The position numbers and the translations under genes were made by a program. Shown one piece after another: positions 58,893 to 64,000 of a stretch of DNA of 64,000 bases (position 1 is its first letter; each line of letters starts with the position of its first letter). The stretch lies in the NCBI RefSeq assembly GCF_010015445.1, contig NC_053122.1:38417731-38481730 (forward strand), in the 5' to 3' direction. Source of the DNA: Perca fluviatilis. Its lineage: Eukaryota > Chordata > Actinopteri > Perciformes > Percidae. The notes below the pieces were generated by a model. The model worked only from the letters and a program-made list of their open reading frames with translations. It was not told the origin of the DNA and ran no database searches.

Positions 58893-59098
58893 CATGTGTT
58901 TTTATTCACTTTAAAGCCGTTGGATGTTAGTCCAAGTTTTTTTTTACCGAACTTCAGATGATTCGATTGACAAGTGGATGGAAACTTAGTCAGTGACTAT
59001 TGCCACACTAACTCTCATGTCATTTCAGACTCTGACACGCCCTCCTGCTCTGCATTACCTGCTGACTCCATTCCCTAGGCCTGCCCCACCCCCATACT

Positions 59099-60010
59099 CA
59101 GTGGCGGTTCTAGACCATTTTGAATGGAGGGGCCAGGCTGGGGCCACATGCAATTTTAGCGGTACCAAATATATTAAGCACAAGTGTTACATACTACCAA
59201 CCTTCCATAGGTTTGATTCTACAAAAGACTAACGATACACATATAACAATAAACACATGAACACTCATTCAGTGTTAACCTACATTTTATATATCACTGC
59301 AAAGGGGATAAAGGTGGGGTTAAAAATGTATGAAAATATTTGTCAGAGTTAGGGGGCCAGAGGAGGGTCAAGGCTTAATATTCAACACAGTCTCACGGCA
59401 GTTCCTGAAATGGTTTTTTATTTATTGATTCGTGTATACGGACACGATTATGTCGTTTTCGCGGTGCTCAGCACAGAATAGGAAGCATCTATACAGTGGT
59501 TGGGTTTAGGAAAAGAAGAACGGGGAAAGGACACGTCACACACCGACATGACCCGCGGTCTCTGGGGGACACGCAACAACAACGAGACGGTTGTGTTTCG
59601 GGAAAGAAGAACGGGGAAAGGAACCGTCAACAGTCAACAACGGGGAAATAAGACGCCACACGTGGGATGCGATCCCTGGTCTCTGGGGTGAAAGTCCTGT
59701 GTTGTTTGACCCATCCACCACCCCGACCAACCTCCTTATGCGGCTTTTCTGACTTTCATACTACTCCCTACGGTAGTCGTGCTGTGATCAAATTGAAATA
59801 TGCTTCCCATTGAAATACATTACATTAAGATTTGTGCTCACCACCACGAAAAAAATGACATAATTGTGTCTATCTACACAAATCAATACATTAAATAACG
59901 TGACCATTCCATGAACTGCCGTGAGACTGGGTTGTAATATTACAGGGGCACTGGCCACCCTTGCCCCTCGCAAAGTGGTAGCCAGTGACAGAGCAGATTC
60001 GCAAATGTGC
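59099..60010. mobile_element. hAT-like left end with interior interrupted
   Basis: CAGTGGCGGTTCTAGACC at 59099 is a typical hAT terminus. The interior is interrupted at 59376-59941. I could not find a clean right terminus, so the end coordinate is only approximate. Confidence 0.45.
59383..59934. mobile_element. 552-bp inverted-repeat element with 7-bp duplication
   Basis: The ends CAACACAGTCTCACGGCAGT and ACTGCCGTGAGACTGGGTTG are inverted with one mismatch, and similarity continues inward (TTCCTGAAATGGT / ACCATTCCATGAA). TAATATT lies at 59376-59382 and 59935-59941. The interior has a diverged direct repeat of AAGAAGAACGGGGAAAGGA (about 59513 and 59605). No transposase is present. Confidence 0.85.
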
Positions 60011-60317
60011 CTCCAATATATTCTCCTGTGTATATGCATACGCTATATTTAAATTCCAATCATATCAATAGATCGTGATTTTTACTTTATGGTACGTCTC
60101 TGTATGACTACATCGATGTTAACAGCTAGCTTGGCAGAGGTTTGCTGGGGCAGTTGTTCATGGTGAGTTTGTATAACGTTACCTCACAACATAAATCACA
60201 ATTTATGATTTTCTTTTTACACAATGAAAGCTTAAGTTACTTTCTGTTTGTATTACTGTGAGAGTTCATGTTACATACATTTTTTCATTTGCCCATGTCC
60301 CCAGTGGTTTCCACTTT
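59942..60317. other. Non-coding sequence
   Basis: No recognisable gene or repeat. Possibly includes the remainder of the hAT-like element at 59099. Confidence 0.4.

Positions 60318-60393
<76 letters not shown>
60318..60393 (+). repeat. AT microsatellite, left of Tc1
   Basis: A pure (AT)n run. It resumes at about 62019-62044 on the other side of the Tc1 element. Confidence 0.98.
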
Positions 60394-60395
<2 letters not shown>

Positions 60396-62018
60396 CAGTG
60401 CCTTGCGAAAGTATTCGGCCCCCTTGAACTTTTCGACCTTTTGCCACATTTCAGGCCTCAAACATAAAGATATAAAACTGTTATTTTTTGTGAAGAATCA
60501 ACAACAAGTGGGACACAATCATGAAGTGGAACGAAATTTATTGGATATTTCAAACCTTTTAAAACAAATAAAAAACTGAAATATTGGGCGCGCAAAATTA
60601 TTCAGCCCCCTTAAGTTAATACTTTGTAGCGCCACCTTTTGCTGCGATTACAGCTGTAAGTCGCTTGGGGTATGTCTCTATCAGTTTTGCACATCGAGAG
60701 ACTGACATTTTTGCCCATTCCTCCTTGCAAAACAGCTCGAGCTCAGTGAGGTTGGATGGAGAGCGTTTGTGAACAGCAGTTTTCAGTTCTTTCCACAGAT
60801 TCTCAATTGGATTCAGGTCTGGACTTTGACTTGGCCATTCTAACACCTGGATATGTTTATTTGTGAACCATTCCATTGTAGATTTTGCTTTATGTTTTGG
60901 ATCATTGTCTTGTTGGAAGACAAATCCTTCCAGTTTCAGGTCTTTTGCAGACTCCATCAGGTTTTCTTCCAGAATGGTCCTGTATTTGGCTCCATCCATC
61001 TTCCCATCAATTTTAACCATCTTCCCTGTCCCTGCTGAAGAAAAGCAGGCCCAAACCATGATGCTGCCACCACCATGTTTGACAGTGGGGATGGTGTGTT
61101 CAGGGTGATGAGCTGTGTTGCTTTTACGCCAAACATAACGTTTTGCATTGTTGCCAAAAGTTCGATTTTGGTTTCATCTGACCACAGCACCTTCTTCCAC
61201 ATGTTTGGTGTGTCTCCCAGGTGGCTTTTGGCAAACTTTAAACGACACTTTTATGGATATCTTTAAGAAATGGCTTTCTTCTTGCCACTCTTCCATAAAG
61301 GCCAGATTTGTGCAGTATACGACTGATTGTTGTCCTATGGACAGAGTCTCCCAGCTCAGCTGTATATCTCTGCAGTTCATCCAGAGTGATCATGGGCCTC
61401 TTGGCTGCATCTCTGATCAGTCTTCTCATTGTATGAGCTGAAAGTTTAGAGGGACGGCCGGGTCTTCGTAGATTTGTAGTGGTCTGATACTCCTTCCATT
61501 TCAATATTATCGCGCACAGTGCTCCTTGGGATGTTTAAAGCTTGGGAAATCTTTTTGTATCCAAATCCGGCTTTAAACTTCTCCACAACAGTATCTCGGA
61601 CCTGCCTGGTGTGTTCCTTGTTCTTCATGATGCTCTCTGCGCTTTACACGGACCTCTGAGACTATCACAGAGCAGGTGCATTTATAACGGAGACTTGATT
61701 ACACACAGCTGGATTCTATTTATCATCATTAGTCATTTAGGTCAACATTGGATCATTCAGAGATCCTCACTGAACTTCTGGAGAGAGTTTGCTGCAATGA
61801 AAGTAAGGGGCTGAATAATTTGCACTCCACCCTTTTTCAGTTTTTATTTGTTAAAAAAGTTTGAAATAGCCAATGAATTTCGTTCCACTTCATAATTGGG
61901 ACCCACTTGTTGTTGATTCTTCACAAAAAATTACAGTTTTATATCTTTATGTTTGAGGCCTGAAATGTGGCAAAAGGTCGAAACGTTCAAGGGGGCCGAA
62001 TACTTTCGCAAGGCACTG
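60396..62018 (-). mobile_element. Tc1-like transposon, full length
   Basis: It runs from CAGTGCCTTGCGAAAGTATT to its inverted copy ending CTTTCGCAAGGCACTG, flanked by TA on both sides. The terminal inverted repeats are about 160 bp (60396-60558 and 61857-62018). Between them lies one transposase gene on the minus strand. At 1623 bp the size is normal for an intact Tc1 element. Frameshifts in the gene make it non-autonomous now, but the ends look intact enough to be moved by a transposase from elsewhere. Confidence 0.95.
60616..61628 (-). pseudogene. Tc1 transposase with three frameshifts
   Basis: The enzyme would cut and paste the element at TA sites. It starts at 61628 (MKNKEHTRQVRD). An N-terminal paired-type helix-turn-helix (GYKKISQALNIPRSTV) is followed by the second DNA-binding part with the GRPSKLS hook (about 61430-61450). 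The catalytic triad is visible: the first Asp in LWSDETKIEL (about 61185), the second in QQDNDPKHKA (about 60900), and the Glu in LNPIENLWKELK (about 60800). It ends AAKGGATKY at 60616. Frameshifts lie near 61503, 61238 and 61165. There is no stop codon otherwise. The family normally has about 340 residues and this copy spans the same length. Confidence 0.95.
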
Positions 62019-62939
62019 TATATATATATATATATATATATATACATACAGTATATACTTTTTATTATATGTCTGTTTTCAACACACGGCATTAATATTA
62101 TAAACCTACTGAAAAAAACAACACTGTTTCATATATTAGGGTGTGACAGGAAGGGAGAGGAAAAATAGTTAATAAAGATTTGGAATCCTATTTTATGTAA
62201 TTAGTTACTGCCCAAACCCCATAGAGGGTGTTTATCTCTCTTTCTCTCTCTGTCTCTCTTGCTGTCTTTCCTTTATGCAATAAGCAAGAACATGTGAGAA
62301 AATTAGATTTAACGATTCACCAGTTGGTGTAACCGAGTCCACATCTCAGCTAATGACGGTCCATAAAATGTGTATAGAAATAGGATTATTGACTTCTGTC
62401 GCCTGCAGCGTATGAATGCAGTCTGATGCTGTTGTGCTCTTTACTCTGTGCAGTCATACTTTCTGTTTGTGTCCTGGTCCAGCACCAAACTGGGAGAGGG
62501 AATTAAAGAAACAGCCGGCCTGATGGATGCCAGCTCTGCTTCTATAAATCATGCTTTTAGGGAGGCTTCAGTAAATGGCCAATCAAAAGTGTTTGTAATA
62601 AGACCTTGGTTTTGTTGTTTTGTCTTAAAATGCTTGCACTGCTGTGTTCTGGGTTTGAATGAACTGGTTAACAGATACAGCAAGTGTTGAAGACCTAATT
62701 TTTACTGCTAGACTAATGCTAAACATTAGGACTTGATCATAAAATTGTTAAATGTCTTTGTTTCTACAACAAAGACATATAACAACCTGGCCATTGGCTG
62801 TAAGCCATTGGAAGTGTTGCGTTTTAAATTGCTGATTTCTTTGTACTTACTTAATGCTTTTTATTTAATTAAATCTAAAAACATAATAAACAACTCTCCA
62901 AAGAACCTTATTGAAGGAGCTGATGGAATTAATTTCACT
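62019..62939. other. Non-coding sequence
   Basis: It begins with the right-hand AT microsatellite (to about 62044). 62400-62620 is repeat-free and could be a conserved non-coding element. The 80-codon frame at 62448-62690 has no domain. Confidence 0.4.
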
Positions 62940-63308
62940 TAGTCTTGCATTGCCAGACCTTCCTCCACGTGCTTTCTTTAAACCAATCACAATCGTCTTG
63001 GGCGGTGCTAAGCTCCGGACAGAGCCACGGTGCCTCTGCTAAATACCCTCAGGAAGGAACTTGTTTTGGTGGAACATGTGTACGTTCAAAAGTAGTTTTA
63101 GTCGTGCAACAGAAAACTCAGATTGGACAGATAGTCTAGCTAGCTGTCTGGATTTACCCTGCAGAGATCTGAGGAGCAGTTAACCATAGTCCTCACAAAT
63201 CCACCGGAGGTTAGAACGCCAACACAAAGAAAGAGGAAGGTAACAGACATCTGGCCGTAAAGAAGGACAGGAGCAATCCTGGAAGTGAAATCTCGTCGAT
63301 ATAGACTA
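62940..63308 (-). repeat. Repeat A, near full-length inverted copy
   Basis: It runs from AGTCTTGCATTGCCAGACC through CCTGCAGAGATCTGAGG and CCGGAGGTTAGAACGCC to ATATAGACTA. This is one of the most complete copies and includes the 60-bp head segment missing at 32111. Confidence 0.9.
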
Positions 63309-64000
63309 CGTTTCACCGGAATTGTACATTGTAGGATTTTAAGTGACAAATAAAATTGATTGATTGATTGATTGTTTGAATTAACTGCACTGAAATGCCA
63401 TCTAATTGTACTCACTCTTGAAAGACTTAAGAAGCTCTTCATGAAATTCTCTTAAAAACCCTTGCTCACTTTTGCATGCAATCATAAAATTTATTAAACT
63501 ATTAAAAAAATTATCAAAAGCATGGCATGTATATAACTTAAAAGTTCCATATGCAATTTCAGCCTGTAATAAATGGCATAATGAAACATTTTTATATATT
63601 CAGTTATCTTCAGATAATTGAAACCCGCACAGCAAATGCACTAATCAAGCACTTCGAAACACAACTGACACTCCTCTCATTAAATAATAAGCTTTTCAGT
63701 ATCTATGACTCAAATGCTTTCATGAAGTTAATTGAAATGGAATGCTGTATTGATTTAAAGTCCTAAATTATGAAAAAAAGAAGTCATCTATCGATTATGA
63801 AGAAAGATTTGCACTAGCTCCTGGAATTTACAGGGTCATGCATGAGGACATAACACTTTGAGAATGCGGATGGACATCAGACACGTCACAGGTGAATCAT
63901 GCTCAGTTTTTTCTGCAATGAAAACACAACTGCCATTAAAAGCCACTATACAATCCTTAAAGTGGAGAGGGTATGAAATGCCATAAAGTATGAATTATGT
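63309..64000. other. Non-coding sequence
   Basis: A short (TGAT)n run at 63355-63376 follows ACAAATAAAATTGATTG. The rest is AT-rich and featureless, with a 71-codon frame at 63551-63766 lacking recognisable content. Confidence 0.4.

Larger units (their letters stand above)
56439..58989. mobile_element. PIF/Harbinger relic with nested insertions
   Basis: The ends CTATGTTTCCATCCAC and GTGGATGGAAACTTAG form a 16-bp inverted repeat with one mismatch. Two separated minus-strand pieces of a Harbinger-type transposase lie inside (57690-57850 and 56426-56710). Foreign insertions at 56737-57549, 57551-57668 and 58026-58892 split it. No clear 3-bp target duplication is visible. Confidence 0.75.

Overview
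The window looks like nuclear DNA of a ray-finned fish, most likely a percomorph teleost. The reasons are the Tc1, hAT, PIF/Harbinger and L1/Tx1 families, many short TTAA-flanked inverted-repeat elements, and abundant AT, AC and GATA microsatellites. Genus and species cannot be told from what is here. I see no intact host gene. Every open frame I could interpret is transposon-derived, a captured gene fragment, or a translation of low-complexity sequence.

Layout. 1-1120 has no recognised feature. 1121-4258 is a decayed 5'-truncated L1/Tx1-like LINE. 4405-6127 holds a truncated copy of a dispersed repeat (called repeat A here) and two TTAA-flanked elements that abut and share one TTAA. 9128-9828 is another TTAA element with five internal 46-bp repeats. 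9946-20777 is a 10.8-kb composite bounded by hAT-type ends and a perfect 8-bp duplication (GTGGTCAC). It contains tandem monomers of an element with a terminal hairpin, long polypurine arrays, a 37-bp tandem array split by a second hAT-like element, a 96-bp inverted-repeat element with a 9-bp duplication, and a 1.2-kb inverted-repeat element. 20.8-27.5 kb is mostly unique non-coding DNA.

27571-29299 is a repeat A copy split by a 1.4-kb hAT-like element. 29.3-42.1 kb is non-coding with further repeat A copies, TTAA elements and a Tc1-type MITE inside an AT microsatellite. 42580-46150 is an inverted copy of the hairpin-ended element, interrupted by a 1.25-kb hAT-like element that carries a piece of the mitochondrial ribosomal protein gene mrps28. 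46283-54166 holds a small hAT-like element, a LINE 3' fragment, three TTAA elements, and a 467-bp element with a 9-bp duplication that carries a RecQ-type helicase fragment. 56235-58989 is a PIF/Harbinger relic with several nested insertions. 59099-62018 has a hAT-like end with an inserted inverted-repeat element, then a nearly complete Tc1 transposon inside an AT microsatellite. A last repeat A copy lies at 62940-63308.

The window therefore reads as a layered transposon landscape in a gene-poor region. Exact target-site duplications let the order of several insertions be read. The most unusual items are the 10.8-kb composite with an intact duplication, the hairpin-ended element with built-in polypurine and 37-bp arrays in tandem monomers, and two non-autonomous elements that captured host gene fragments (mrps28 and a RecQ-like helicase). 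Some unique stretches have the look of conserved non-coding elements, but this cannot be tested here.
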